The notes under the pieces are model-generated. The model was not told the origin of the DNA, ran no database searches, and saw only the letters and a program-made list of their open reading frames with translations. Both the position numbers and the translations under genes were made by a program. Source: Gracilimonas sp040117685 (lineage in GTDB: Bacteria > Bacteroidota > Rhodothermia > Balneolales > Balneolaceae). Taken from it: 64,000 bases of DNA. The DNA is taken from assembly GCF_040117685.2 (NCBI RefSeq), contig NZ_JBEDYP020000009.1:129065-193064 (forward strand). Direction: 5' to 3'. Positions 21,173 to 31,151 of this stretch are shown in pieces (position 1 is the stretch's first letter; each line of letters begins with the position of its first letter).

Positions 21173-21538
21173 GGTTTGCACGGCGTCTCCGCCGGCAACC
21201 TACTCGTATTCATGCTATTGGTTTATTGTGGGCCGGACGGGGACGAACCTGTCCGGCTACCTTGGCGTAGTACGCACTCCTTAGTAACCTAAGAAATGCG
21301 CCCTACTATCTTTTGTCGTACATACAAGATGCACGACATCAGACCTATTACTATTGCTATATTGCTTCATCATGTCAAAGAACTGCCCGCTCGGCGGGCA
21401 ACGTGTTGGTTTGCCTGAGCGCCTTTTGGCCACCCTTCAAACCCAAACAATCTTACAAAGAACCGATGTTAACTCCGGGTTTGTCAACCTCTCACGTTTA
21501 ACATCGCACTACTAATATCTAATATCTCAAAATTCCTG
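21173..21538 (-). other. tRNA-Ala to 23S spacer, with 5' processing arm
   Basis: No gene is seen in these 366 nt. The spacer holds the 5' arms of the pre-23S stem (21168-21183, 21348-21358, 21367-21384) and a 7-bp GC hairpin at 21384-21400. A boxA-like GTTCTTTGACA lies on the minus strand within 21372-21383. Apart from these it appears unstructured. The spacer is identical in operon 2. Confidence 0.75.
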
Positions 21539-21612
21539 TGGAGCTACGGGGATTCGAACCCCGGACCCCTGCCTTGCAAAGGCAGTGCTCTAGCCAGCTG
21601 AGCTATAGCCCC
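21539..21612 (-). tRNA. tRNA-Ala(TGC), copy 1
   Basis: A 74-nt cloverleaf with acceptor GGGGCTA/TAGCTCC and a normal TTCGAAT T-loop. Anticodon TGC is the complement of 21576-21578. CCA is not encoded. It lies in the canonical 16S-Ile-Ala-23S spacer position. Confidence 0.97.
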
Positions 21613-21625
21613 TCGGTTACCGTTG

Positions 21626-21699
<74 letters not shown>

Positions 21700-21854
21700 C
21701 CATATCAGGCAGGCCTCGGCTGCAGGCGGTATTCGCCGGCTGCGGCGAGTGTGTGACCCGCCGGGTACACAGTCAAATTAAAAGTACAGATCAGATTGTT
21801 TGCCACGAGCGATGCGTAGCGTCGTAGTCCCAATATTGCAGGGACGCTCTCCTT

Positions 21855-23379
<1,525 letters not shown>

Positions 23380-23517
23380 AAATAATACTTTATATACTCT
23401 GTGAGCTGACCCTACGCTCTTGGTCATTATCAAATGCAAAAAATTTGCATCAAGAAATTGAACAAGCTCTCGCTCGCACAAACAATCTGATCTATACTTC
23501 AATATGTCTAAGAACAA
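23380..23517 (-). promoter_or_regulatory. rrn leader, copy 1 (shared with operon 2)
   Basis: The leader is identical in both operons. It contains the 5' arm of the 16S processing stem (23479-23499), a perfect ATGCAAA/TTTGCAT hairpin (23434-23450), a TGACC/GGTCA hairpin (about 23407-23426) and a boxA-like TGTTCTTAGACAT at its upstream end. The identity between copies stops just beyond this boxA-like motif. Confidence 0.7.
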
Positions 23518-23590
23518 ACCTTTCAGCGAAAAAAAATGCCGGCCAAAACATCAAGTTTTAGTCAGCGTTTTTGTTTCCTCGAAAGGATTA

Positions 23591-23622
23591 TAAAGGTAAG
23601 GGCTGAACCCCATTCACTGCAA
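23591..23622 (-). promoter_or_regulatory. probable promoter of rRNA operon 1
   Basis: On the minus strand TTGCAG is followed after 18 nt by TACCTTTA, one mismatch from the Bacteroidota -7 consensus TAnnTTTG. The spacing is the same as in the better-matching promoter of operon 2. It lies about 75 nt upstream of the shared leader, so the operon 1 transcript would start in sequence unique to this copy. Confidence 0.5.
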
Positions 23623-23667
23623 ATTTTATTTCAAATTTCTTTCACTTTTTTTCTGTGCCAACGTGAG

Positions 23668-24435
23668 TCATTCAGATTCATATAAAGAGTGCCCTGAAGG
23701 GTCTTCATCATAGTGCTTAAGAAATCTAACACCCAAATAAAAGAGCGGTGTGTCGAAAAGTGCGAAGAAAAACTTGAACAAATAACTGTTGATGATCAGA
23801 ATAATGAGCGTGGCAACAGAATTCACATTGTCGCCGAGGTTCCCGGCCAAATATAAAATCGTTAAAATGGCTGTCGAATCTACCAGTTGGCTAAACATAG
23901 TTGACGCATTATTCCTTAGCCACAGATGCTTGCCCCCGGTAAGGTTTTTCCAAAAGTGAAATAAACGAACGTCTACCGTTTGAGCTGTAAGGTAAGCAAT
24001 CATGCTGGCGATGGTATTCCCCACCATAAATTCATAAACCCCTTCAAACAATTGAATGCCTCCACTAACTCCACCGGTATTGGGAAGCCAGTGCCCTACC
24101 GACATTAAAAAGAGCATGAATACGTTCATCCCAAACCCGATCCATACAACCAACTGTGCTTTCTTTCTGCCAAATAGTTCGGAAATTAAATCGGTTGCAA
24201 GGAAAGTAATTGGATAAGCAATCAACCCAACCGGTATACTCATTATATATATGTCTTCATTTCTTACCAGCGAAGGCGTTAACGATTTTAACCAATCAGG
24301 TAGGTGAATACTGAAGAGTGTGACAAATTTGGTTGTCCCGATTACATTTCCCAAAACCAACGCCGTCAGAAATACTCCGGCCAGGCTCAGAAATAAAGCG
24401 TCTCTTTTTGCCAGTGATGTCTTCCGTTCTTCCAT
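23668..24435 (-). CDS. queuosine precursor transporter (YhhQ/QPTR family)
   Basis: The 255-residue protein has about six to seven membrane helices. Family motifs are present: LVLGNVIGTK-like start (VLGNVIGTTKF), AYPITFLATDLISELFGRKKA, the AYLTAQTVDVRLFHFWK segment, and LWLRNNASTMFSQLVDS. It imports a 7-deazaguanine precursor (preQ0, preQ1 or queuine) for tRNA modification. It stands alone, divergent from the TetR gene, with a Bacteroidota-type promoter upstream. Together with tgt in this window it points to salvage of queuosine precursors; whether biosynthesis genes exist elsewhere is unknown. Confidence 0.9.
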   Translation of the reverse strand: MEERKTSLAKRDALFLSLAGVFLTALVLGNVIGTTKFVTLFSIHLPDWLKSLTPSLVRNEDIYIMSIPVGLIAYPITFLATDLISELFGRKKAQLVVWIGFGMNVFMLFLMSVGHWLPNTGGVSGGIQLFEGVYEFMVGNTIASMIAYLTAQTVDVRLFHFWKNLTGGKHLWLRNNASTMFSQLVDSTAILTILYLAGNLGDNVNSVATLIILIINSYLFKFFFALFDTPLFYLGVRFLKHYDEDPSGHSLYESE

Positions 24436-24459
24436 AAAAACAATTGATAAGAATTAGCC

Positions 24460-24489
24460 CAAAAGTAAACATTCAAAACAATTTTTCAA
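24460..24489 (-). promoter_or_regulatory. candidate promoter of the queuosine precursor transporter
   Basis: The minus strand reads TACTTTTG (complement of 24460-24467), an exact TAnnTTTG match, with TTG 19 nt upstream. It lies 24 nt before the ATG, which would give a short leader. Single-motif matches are common in AT-rich DNA, so this is moderate evidence only. Confidence 0.45.
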
Positions 24490-24553
24490 TTTATATCGTA
24501 GCAACGAACTGAAAGCCTCACGCATTCGTTTTGCAAGTGAAATAATCAAGATT

Positions 24554-25306
24554 ATGACTACAGAAAAGCTAAATACTAAAATTGAGCTAACAGAAGCAGC
24601 GATAGACCTATATATAGAGGATAAGTTTTCTATACCAAACCTGGCCGATAAAACAGGCAAAACTGCTTCTGAAATTTATGCTCTGTTCCCGAATAAGAAG
24701 TCCATTCTTCAATTCTACTACCCCTCACTTGTAATACGCTACCGCGCTATGATTGGAGAGATTGATGACTTCGACTCTTACACCATCGCTGAGAAGTTGT
24801 CGAATTTCTGCTACACCCTGTTCGATATGATGGACGACCGGCAGGCTTTTGTGGAAGATACCTTTGAGAAGTTTGAGTGGAAGTGTACATCCAACACCGA
24901 GTTTCGGAATGAAATTAAAGATTTGTTTGCCGACTTTTTCACCACCGATGGCCGTATTGCCACAAGCGCGGGGTTTTTTATTGGGGATTTTTTCTACTCA
25001 TCAGTAAGAATACAGTATGTATATCTGATTAAATTTTGGCTGGAAGATGAAAGCGAAGATCGTGAACGAACCTTTGCTCTTGTTGACAAGCTCACCGGCT
25101 TTATTGAAGAACTGGTGTATTCCAAAATTGTTGACAAAGGATTCGACTTAGCCAAATACTCTATGAGTGCTTTTGGTTTCAGCCAACAGGTTGAAGATTT
25201 CAACGACTGGATTTCGAGTTGGTTTGATGAGAAAGATGATGAAGTTGAGGTTGAGGTCGAAATTCAAGATGAAGACGAGAACGCAGAAGATAAAGACACT
25301 AAATAA
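24554..25306 (+). CDS. TetR-like transcriptional regulator with acidic tail
   Basis: The 250-residue protein has an N-terminal TetR-type helix-turn-helix at about residues 10-55 (EAAIDLYIEDKFSIPNLADK, then SEIYALFPNKKSI) and an all-helical ligand-binding region. The last 25 residues are almost all D and E, which is unusual for the family. It lies 73 bp upstream of the ABC1 kinase gene on the same strand, separated by an 18-bp perfect hairpin. The pair is likely functionally linked; the ligand is unknown. Confidence 0.75.
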   Translation: MTTEKLNTKIELTEAAIDLYIEDKFSIPNLADKTGKTASEIYALFPNKKSILQFYYPSLVIRYRAMIGEIDDFDSYTIAEKLSNFCYTLFDMMDDRQAFVEDTFEKFEWKCTSNTEFRNEIKDLFADFFTTDGRIATSAGFFIGDFFYSSVRIQYVYLIKFWLEDESEDRERTFALVDKLTGFIEELVYSKIVDKGFDLAKYSMSAFGFSQQVEDFNDWISSWFDEKDDEVEVEVEIQDEDENAEDKDTK

Positions 25307-25317
25307 TTTTAAATGCT

Positions 25318-25362
25318 AAATGTTGAATGTTAAATGGATGCGTTATTTAACATTCAACATTT
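25318..25362 (+). terminator. perfect 18-bp inverted repeat between TetR and ABC1 kinase genes
   Basis: Arms 25318-25335 and 25345-25362 are exactly complementary with a 9-nt loop. The sequence consists of reiterated AACATT/AATGTT words that continue to about 25378 (CCAACATTCC). The hairpin ends 17 nt before the real ATG of the kinase gene, so it would sit in the leader of that gene and could attenuate or end transcription from the TetR gene. It has the same style as the hairpin at 3404-3450. Confidence 0.55.
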
Positions 25363-25379
25363 CTAATCCAACATTCCTA

Positions 25380-26720
25380 ATGAGTAACGATTTTCCGTCA
25401 TCCAAATTTGAGCGTGGCAGCCGCATTGCCAAAACCGGACTAAAGGTTGGAACTAATTATGCCAAGCGTTATCTGCGAAAGAAATCAGGTAAAGAAAACG
25501 GGGACTCTGACAGCAGCTTCCATTCTGAAAATGCCAAAGAAGTATTCAAGGAGTTTACCAAACTGCGCGGAACTGCATTAAAAATTGCCCAGGGCATGAG
25601 TATGGATCAGGGGTTTTTACCTGAAGAGTTCGCCGATGTGATGAGCCAGGCCCAATATTCAGTTCCTCCAATTAATAAAGCATTGGTTCGCTCTATTATT
25701 AAAAGAGAATTGGGTGATTATCCCGAGAAACTATTTACCCGTTTTAACTCCGAGGCTTTTGCCGCAGCATCCATCGGCCAGGTGCATATGGCTGAACTCA
25801 AAGACGGGAGAAAAGCAGCCATCAAAATTCAGTACCCTAATGTTAGGGAGACCATCAATTCTGACCTTGGCCTCGCAAAAATTTTAGTGAAACGCATCGT
25901 AAAGAAAGGCGCTGACATTGACCCCTATTTTGATGAAGTAAAACAAACGCTGCTGGAAGAAACCGATTATACAAATGAAGGGCAGCAAATTGAGCTATTC
26001 CGGGAGCGATTTGGCGGGATGAATATCGTTATCCCGGAGTGGATTAAAGAGTATTCCACAGATAAAGTGCTATGCATGACGTACATGGAAGGCCGGCACC
26101 TGAATGAGTTCCTTAAAGAAGACCCAACCCAGGAACAACGAAATCTATTCGGTCAGCTTTTGTGGGATTTTTTTCATCAACAAATACAAGATAAGAATTA
26201 CGTACACGCAGACACTCATCCCGGAAATTTCTTATTTACTCATGATAACAAGCTGGGCGTAATTGATTTCGGTTGTGTAAAACAATTTCCTGAAGAATTT
26301 TTCATGGATTACCTGCGACTGCTGCCCACCCATTTAGATGGAGATGAAGAAGCTATTCGCAATCTATATTACAAACTAAAAGTCATTAAACCAGATTCAG
26401 ATAATCCCGACAACGAAGAGGAATACTTCCGTTTTGCCCGTAATTATGGGATGACTTTCGCTGAGCCTTATAAATCTGAAGTTTTTGATTTTGGGGACGA
26501 GGAATACCGAAACAAGATTAAATACTTCACCAAAGACGCCCCCATTGGTAACGAACCTCGTGGTTCCCAACACTTCTTATACACAACCCGTGTTCATCTC
26601 GGACTTTATAATATATTGATGAAGCTCGGAGCCCGGATCAATACTTCTGACAGCAAAGAAATACTTAGTGAAATGCTGGATGTTGATTTCGAAGACATCA
26701 TCGAAAACCAACCTGTTTAA
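25380..26720 (+). CDS. ABC1/AarF/UbiB-family atypical kinase
   Basis: The 446-residue protein starts at ATG 25380. An in-frame ATG at 25320 lies inside an inverted repeat and would add 20 non-conserved residues. Family landmarks are KIAQG (68-72, in place of KxGQ), the alanine-rich loop AAASIGQVH (128-136), lysine in AIKIQYP (149), HADTHPGN (276-283) and DFG (296-298). ABC1 proteins are ATP-binding and support isoprenoid quinone or lipid homeostasis. The actual substrate here is unknown. It follows a TetR gene in the same direction. Confidence 0.88.
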   Translation: MSNDFPSSKFERGSRIAKTGLKVGTNYAKRYLRKKSGKENGDSDSSFHSENAKEVFKEFTKLRGTALKIAQGMSMDQGFLPEEFADVMSQAQYSVPPINKALVRSIIKRELGDYPEKLFTRFNSEAFAAASIGQVHMAELKDGRKAAIKIQYPNVRETINSDLGLAKILVKRIVKKGADIDPYFDEVKQTLLEETDYTNEGQQIELFRERFGGMNIVIPEWIKEYSTDKVLCMTYMEGRHLNEFLKEDPTQEQRNLFGQLLWDFFHQQIQDKNYVHADTHPGNFLFTHDNKLGVIDFGCVKQFPEEFFMDYLRLLPTHLDGDEEAIRNLYYKLKVIKPDSDNPDNEEEYFRFARNYGMTFAEPYKSEVFDFGDEEYRNKIKYFTKDAPIGNEPRGSQHFLYTTRVHLGLYNILMKLGARINTSDSKEILSEMLDVDFEDIIENQPV

Positions 26721-26805
26721 CTAGTTATTCAGTCTCGATCTTAGCTTTTTTCAGATAAATCTGTAAGGAATTCAGTTTTCCCGGCTCTTACTTTAGAAAA
26801 AGACG

Positions 26806-29019
26806 ATGAACCAAACAGAAAAAACTCTCAATATTATGCCGGACCTCCAACAAGCTGAACATATACTCCATGATGTTTTTGGCTTTGAGGAATTCCGCTC
26901 CCTTCAAAAAGATATAATTGAAAACGTTCTCCGGAAACACGACACCCTAGCCGTGATGCCCACCGGTGGCGGAAAGTCGCTATGCTACCAAATTCCTGCC
27001 CTCATATTTGATGGGTTCACCATTGTTGTCTCTCCCCTAATTTCGCTCATGAAAGATCAGGTGGATCAACTCACAGCTTATGGAGTTTCTGCTTCATACC
27101 TGAACAGCTCGCTTTCGCCCCGGGATTATCAAAATACACTGGATCTTATCCGAAGAAATAAGCTGGATCTTTTATATCTGGCTCCTGAAACTCTGTTGAA
27201 AGGTAATGTCCTGAATTTGCTCACCGGACTTAATGTAGAGTGCATAGCCATTGATGAAGCTCACTGCATTTCAGAATGGGGGCATGATTTCCGGCCGGAG
27301 TACAGGCAGCTGGCTAATGTGACCAGACGATTTGAGAACGCAGTAACTTTAGGCTTAACTGCTACCGCAACGTTACGGGTTCAAAAAGACATTGCGGTAT
27401 CACTGGGTCTTAAAAATGCCCATACATTTGTCGCCAGCTTTAATCGGAAAAACCTTTACCTGAATGTAGAATCTAAAAATAACGCTCTTCAGCAGGTCAT
27501 AAACTTTCTGAGGCGACACGAAGGTGATTCAGGGATTATTTATTGTTTTTCCAGAAAACAAGTTGACCAACTTTCACAAGATCTGAATGCAAACGGATTC
27601 AACTCCCTACCCTATCACGCGGGGCTTGCAGAACAAGAGCGTGCAAAAAATCAGGATGCTTTTATTCGGGATGAGGTGAACATTATTGTAGCGACCATCG
27701 CTTTTGGGATGGGTATTGATAAGCCGGATGTTCGGTTTGTTGTTCACCACGACATGCCCAGGAACATTGAGTCCTACTATCAGCAAATTGGCCGCGCCGG
27801 ACGTGATGGGCTGCAAGCCGATTGCCTGTTTCTGTTCAGTTATGGTGACGCCTCAAAAATCAGGTACTTTATTGACCAAAAAGCTGAAAGCGAACAGCGG
27901 GTGGCTGAGCAGCACCTTCAAAAACTGATGGAGTATGTGGAATCCCATCAATGCCGGCGTATTAAGTTACTCCAATATTTTGGGGAACATTTCAACGAAC
28001 CAAATTGCGGAATGTGTGACTTCTGCACCGGAGACACCCCCGAAAAAGAAAACATCACCATTCCTGTTCAAAAGTTTCTTTCAACTATGGCACGTACCGA
28101 CCAAAAATTCGGATATCACCATATCAAAAATATTCTGGTCGGTTCACGCCGCAAAGAAGTTCTGAAATTTGGGCACAATCAGCTTTCAACTTATGGAATC
28201 GGGAAAGAATTTAGCCGACCAGAGTGGAAACAACTGTATCGTGAACTGATGAAGCAGGACATCATTGTGAGAGAGTTTGAACATAAAAGTTTAAAGCTTA
28301 CTCCCAAAGCCGTGGAAATCCTCAAGGGGGAACAGGAGGTTTTTGGGGTGATTGAGGAGCCCCAAAAGAAAAACCAAACCGGGGGTGCTAAATCAGAAAT
28401 CGAATCGCTTGATTTCAATAAAAACCTATTTGCCTTACTTAAAGAGAAACGGATGGACCTGGCTCAACAACAGGGTGTACCACCATATGTAATTTTTGCA
28501 GATACCTCTTTGATCGAAATGGCTTATTATTTTCCCCAATCGAAAGAGAGTTTTTTGAAAGTACATGGTGTGGGACGAGCCAAAGCAGAGAAATACGGAA
28601 CAGCTTTTCTAAATCCCATTATTGAGTTTTGTAAAGAACAAGGCTTGAAAGAAAGGTCCAAATCCGGGCAACCAAAGAAGAGTAAAGCCCGAAAAACACT
28701 CAGTAAAACCGGCCGGCCTTATGAAGTAGGACACATGTTTCTCCAGGGAGATACTATCACCGACATTGCCACTAAAATTGATGTAAAAGAGAGCACCGTT
28801 GTTGGCTATTTACTCAAGTTTGTTAAAGCCGGAAATAAGATACCTTCAGATAAAATATTAGGTGCCTCAAACCTCAGTAGATCTAACCTGAAAAAAGTAG
28901 AGCAAGCTTTTACCGAACATGGAACCGATATGCTTCGTCCTGTTTTTGAAGCCTTGTCTGAAAAAATAACTTATGATGAATTGAAAGTGGTGCAGCTGTA
29001 CTTAATTGCTAAAGGCTGA
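26806..29019 (+). CDS. recQ: ATP-dependent DNA helicase RecQ
   Basis: The 737-residue protein has Walker A MPTGGGKS (51-58), DEAH (151-154) with the aromatic loop that follows, TATAT (motif III), the QxGRAGRDG motif VI (328-336), and zinc cysteines C384, C402, C405 and C408. RQC winged-helix and HRDC (about 545-620) domains follow. A C-terminal helix-turn-helix module (about 630-735) is typical of the longer RecQ proteins of Bacteroidota. It unwinds DNA 3'-5' in recombination and repair. An alternative start is ATG 26836 (residue 11). It is convergent with hflC. Confidence 0.96.
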   Translation: MNQTEKTLNIMPDLQQAEHILHDVFGFEEFRSLQKDIIENVLRKHDTLAVMPTGGGKSLCYQIPALIFDGFTIVVSPLISLMKDQVDQLTAYGVSASYLNSSLSPRDYQNTLDLIRRNKLDLLYLAPETLLKGNVLNLLTGLNVECIAIDEAHCISEWGHDFRPEYRQLANVTRRFENAVTLGLTATATLRVQKDIAVSLGLKNAHTFVASFNRKNLYLNVESKNNALQQVINFLRRHEGDSGIIYCFSRKQVDQLSQDLNANGFNSLPYHAGLAEQERAKNQDAFIRDEVNIIVATIAFGMGIDKPDVRFVVHHDMPRNIESYYQQIGRAGRDGLQADCLFLFSYGDASKIRYFIDQKAESEQRVAEQHLQKLMEYVESHQCRRIKLLQYFGEHFNEPNCGMCDFCTGDTPEKENITIPVQKFLSTMARTDQKFGYHHIKNILVGSRRKEVLKFGHNQLSTYGIGKEFSRPEWKQLYRELMKQDIIVREFEHKSLKLTPKAVEILKGEQEVFGVIEEPQKKNQTGGAKSEIESLDFNKNLFALLKEKRMDLAQQQGVPPYVIFADTSLIEMAYYFPQSKESFLKVHGVGRAKAEKYGTAFLNPIIEFCKEQGLKERSKSGQPKKSKARKTLSKTGRPYEVGHMFLQGDTITDIATKIDVKESTVVGYLLKFVKAGNKIPSDKILGASNLSRSNLKKVEQAFTEHGTDMLRPVFEALSEKITYDELKVVQLYLIAKG

Positions 29020-29059
29020 CTGTCTGCTTTTGGGCTAATCACAACGTTTTTAGGCAAAT

Positions 29060-29090
29060 AAAAAAGCACGGGCTAAATTAACCCGTGCTT
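29060..29090 (-). terminator. intrinsic terminator after hflC
   Basis: A 9-bp perfect stem (AAGCACGGG/CCCGTGCTT, arms 29064-29072 and 29082-29090) with a 9-nt loop is followed on the minus strand by a T run. It lies 25 nt past the hflC stop. It may also act on the convergent recQ transcript, though the plus-strand side has only a weak T run. Confidence 0.8.
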
Positions 29091-29114
29091 ATATTCAAAA
29101 AGTGTTGCGCAGTC

Positions 29115-30062
29115 TTAGTCGATCCGGTTCAGATAACGGAAGAAATCACTTTCGGTTGAGAGTATTACATTGGTTTGCTCATCAATGGTTTTCACATAAG
29201 CATCCATGGAACGCATAAACGAGTACAGCTCTCTTGCCTGAGGCGATTTATTATAAGCTGCATTATAAATAGCAGCGGCTTGTGCATCGGCATTACCTCG
29301 TATGATTTCAGCTTCCCGGAAAGCTTCCGATTGAATTCGGGCAAGGTCTCTTTCCTTTTCACCGTTAATACGGGAAGCTTCACCCTGACCTTCCGACCTG
29401 AATTCATCCGCTATTCGGTTACGTTCAGAAATCATACGGTCGTACACTGTTTGGCGTACATCTTCCACATAATTTACACGCTTGATGCGGAAATCCAGAA
29501 TTACAATTCCCAGATCTTTAGCCCGCTCATTTCCTTTTTCCTGGATTTCATCCTGAATGAACCCCCGTCCTGTTTCGATGGTCTCCAGCGAATCTTCCAC
29601 CACTTCTAAGATAGCCGCACCGGAAGTATCCGGTTCACGATTGCTGGTTCGAACAATTTCGAGTAAATCGTGAGAGGCAATGGCATTTCGGGTTTCCCCA
29701 TCCAGAATGTCATCAAGTCGGGACTGAGCTCCGCGTTCGTTGCCCAATCGCTGATAGAACTGCAGGGGATCTGTTATTTGCCATCGCGCATAAGAATCCA
29801 CAAAAATGAATTTTTTGTCACGTGTTGGAATTTGGTTTCGATCTCCATCCCATTCCAGATACCGCTTTTCGAAAAAGTTGGCCGTCTGCATGAACGGAAT
29901 CTTGAACTTCAAGCCCGGCTGTGTAATAGCTTCCCCAACGGGATCACCAAATTGAGTAATGATGACCTGCTCGGTTTCATGTACGATATAGAATCCATCA
30001 ATAGCTGTTAAAAACAGCACTAAACCAACGACAACGGCAATAATTCCTTTTGCTTGACTCAT
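29115..30062 (-). CDS. hflC: HflC, FtsH protease modulator (SPFH/band 7)
   Basis: The 315-residue protein has one N-terminal membrane helix (residues 5-25), an SPFH domain (VIITQFGDPV, PGLKFKIPF) and the long coiled coil rich in E, A and R (EKERDLARIQSEAFREAEIIRGNADAQA). With HflK it forms the large cage around FtsH. The start is ATG 30062, directly after the hflK stop, with a strong GGAGG 8 nt upstream; a 15-residue upstream extension lacks support. Confidence 0.94.
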   Translation of the reverse strand: MSQAKGIIAVVVGLVLFLTAIDGFYIVHETEQVIITQFGDPVGEAITQPGLKFKIPFMQTANFFEKRYLEWDGDRNQIPTRDKKFIFVDSYARWQITDPLQFYQRLGNERGAQSRLDDILDGETRNAIASHDLLEIVRTSNREPDTSGAAILEVVEDSLETIETGRGFIQDEIQEKGNERAKDLGIVILDFRIKRVNYVEDVRQTVYDRMISERNRIADEFRSEGQGEASRINGEKERDLARIQSEAFREAEIIRGNADAQAAAIYNAAYNKSPQARELYSFMRSMDAYVKTIDEQTNVILSTESDFFRYLNRID

Positions 30063-30063
30063 C

Positions 30064-31071
30064 TTAGTTACCTCCGTCGTTTTGATTTGTTGAACTGCGG
30101 GCTCCATCTAACTGAAGCTGAAGCAGTGGCAACACATTGTTTCCGTTCTGATCTGTTATAATTTTCTTCCCCATTTTTGGTATGATATCTTCCATGGTTT
30201 CTAAAAAGATCCTTCGTTTTGTAACCTCCGGGGCTTTTATGTACTCGGAGTATAAATCGTTAAAACGAGACACTTCACCTTCGGCCGTATTCACACGCTC
30301 CGAAGCATAACCTTCCGCTCGCTGAATGGTTTCCTGAGCTTCACCTCGTGCTCTTGGGATTACACGATTGTAATCGGCCCGAGCTTGGTTAATCAATGTT
30401 TCTCTTTGCTGTTGAGCTTCATTTACGGCATTAAAAGAGGGTTTTACCGGATTCGGTGGATTGATATCCTGCAGAACTACCTGTTCTATGGTAATCCCCA
30501 TTTCATATTCAGTGACCAAGGATTGAATCAATTGTTGAACCTGGATTGACACTTCGGCACGCCCAACGGTGAGTACTTCATTCACCGTACGATCACCCAC
30601 AATCTGGCGCATCGCAGCTTCGGAAATATCAGATAAAGTAGATTCGGCATTACGAACTTTAAACAGGTAGCTATAAGGATCGTTTATACGATACTGAACA
30701 ACCCATTCAACATCCGCAAGGTTTAAGTCGCCGGTTAGCATTAATGATTCATCTTCATATCCTGCCTTTTGATAACGGGTTTGAACCCCGGCCTGAACCG
30801 TACGATATCCAAATTCTTGTTTCAGTTGTCGTTCTACAGGAACCAATTCAACCTGATCGATAAGTGGCAGTTTATAATTCAGTCCCGGTTCAACGGTTTC
30901 TACAAATTTACCCAACCGCACTACAACTCCTACCTCTTCAGGATCAACCGTGAAGAAGGTGGAAAAGCCGAGCAGAGCAACAATCAATCCGCCAATAATA
31001 AGCCGGATGTTTTTTGAAACCTTCTCGAACTGCGGCGGTACATTAAAATCAAAATTTTGATCTTCAGCCAT
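30064..31071 (-). CDS. hflK: HflK, FtsH protease modulator (SPFH/band 7)
   Basis: The 335-residue protein has a cytoplasmic N-terminal stretch, one membrane helix (about residues 24-42), SPFH motifs (VGVVVRLGKF, PGLNYKLPLIDQV), the VVLQDINPP signature and the helical coiled-coil region (RARGEAQETIQRAEGYA). It lacks the glycine-rich N-terminus of the E. coli protein. It is the first gene of the hflK-hflC operon; hflC starts 1 nt after its stop. Confidence 0.94.
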   Translation of the reverse strand: MAEDQNFDFNVPPQFEKVSKNIRLIIGGLIVALLGFSTFFTVDPEEVGVVVRLGKFVETVEPGLNYKLPLIDQVELVPVERQLKQEFGYRTVQAGVQTRYQKAGYEDESLMLTGDLNLADVEWVVQYRINDPYSYLFKVRNAESTLSDISEAAMRQIVGDRTVNEVLTVGRAEVSIQVQQLIQSLVTEYEMGITIEQVVLQDINPPNPVKPSFNAVNEAQQQRETLINQARADYNRVIPRARGEAQETIQRAEGYASERVNTAEGEVSRFNDLYSEYIKAPEVTKRRIFLETMEDIIPKMGKKIITDQNGNNVLPLLQLQLDGARSSTNQNDGGN

Positions 31072-31151
31072 GTTCTGTTTTTTGTGATTAATATTATCAA
31101 AGCAACTCGCTGGCAGCCTGTTTTAATTGGTGCGATTTGCCTTATTCTTTT

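Noticed and set aside
25320..25379. Upstream ATG for the ABC1 kinase at 25320
   Set aside because: The extra 20 codons are the inverted-repeat sequence; conserved protein begins at ATG 25380.
30063..30107. Upstream start for hflC at 30107
   Set aside because: It lies inside hflK and lacks a ribosome binding site, whereas ATG 30062 has GGAGG at the right distance and the normal N-terminus.
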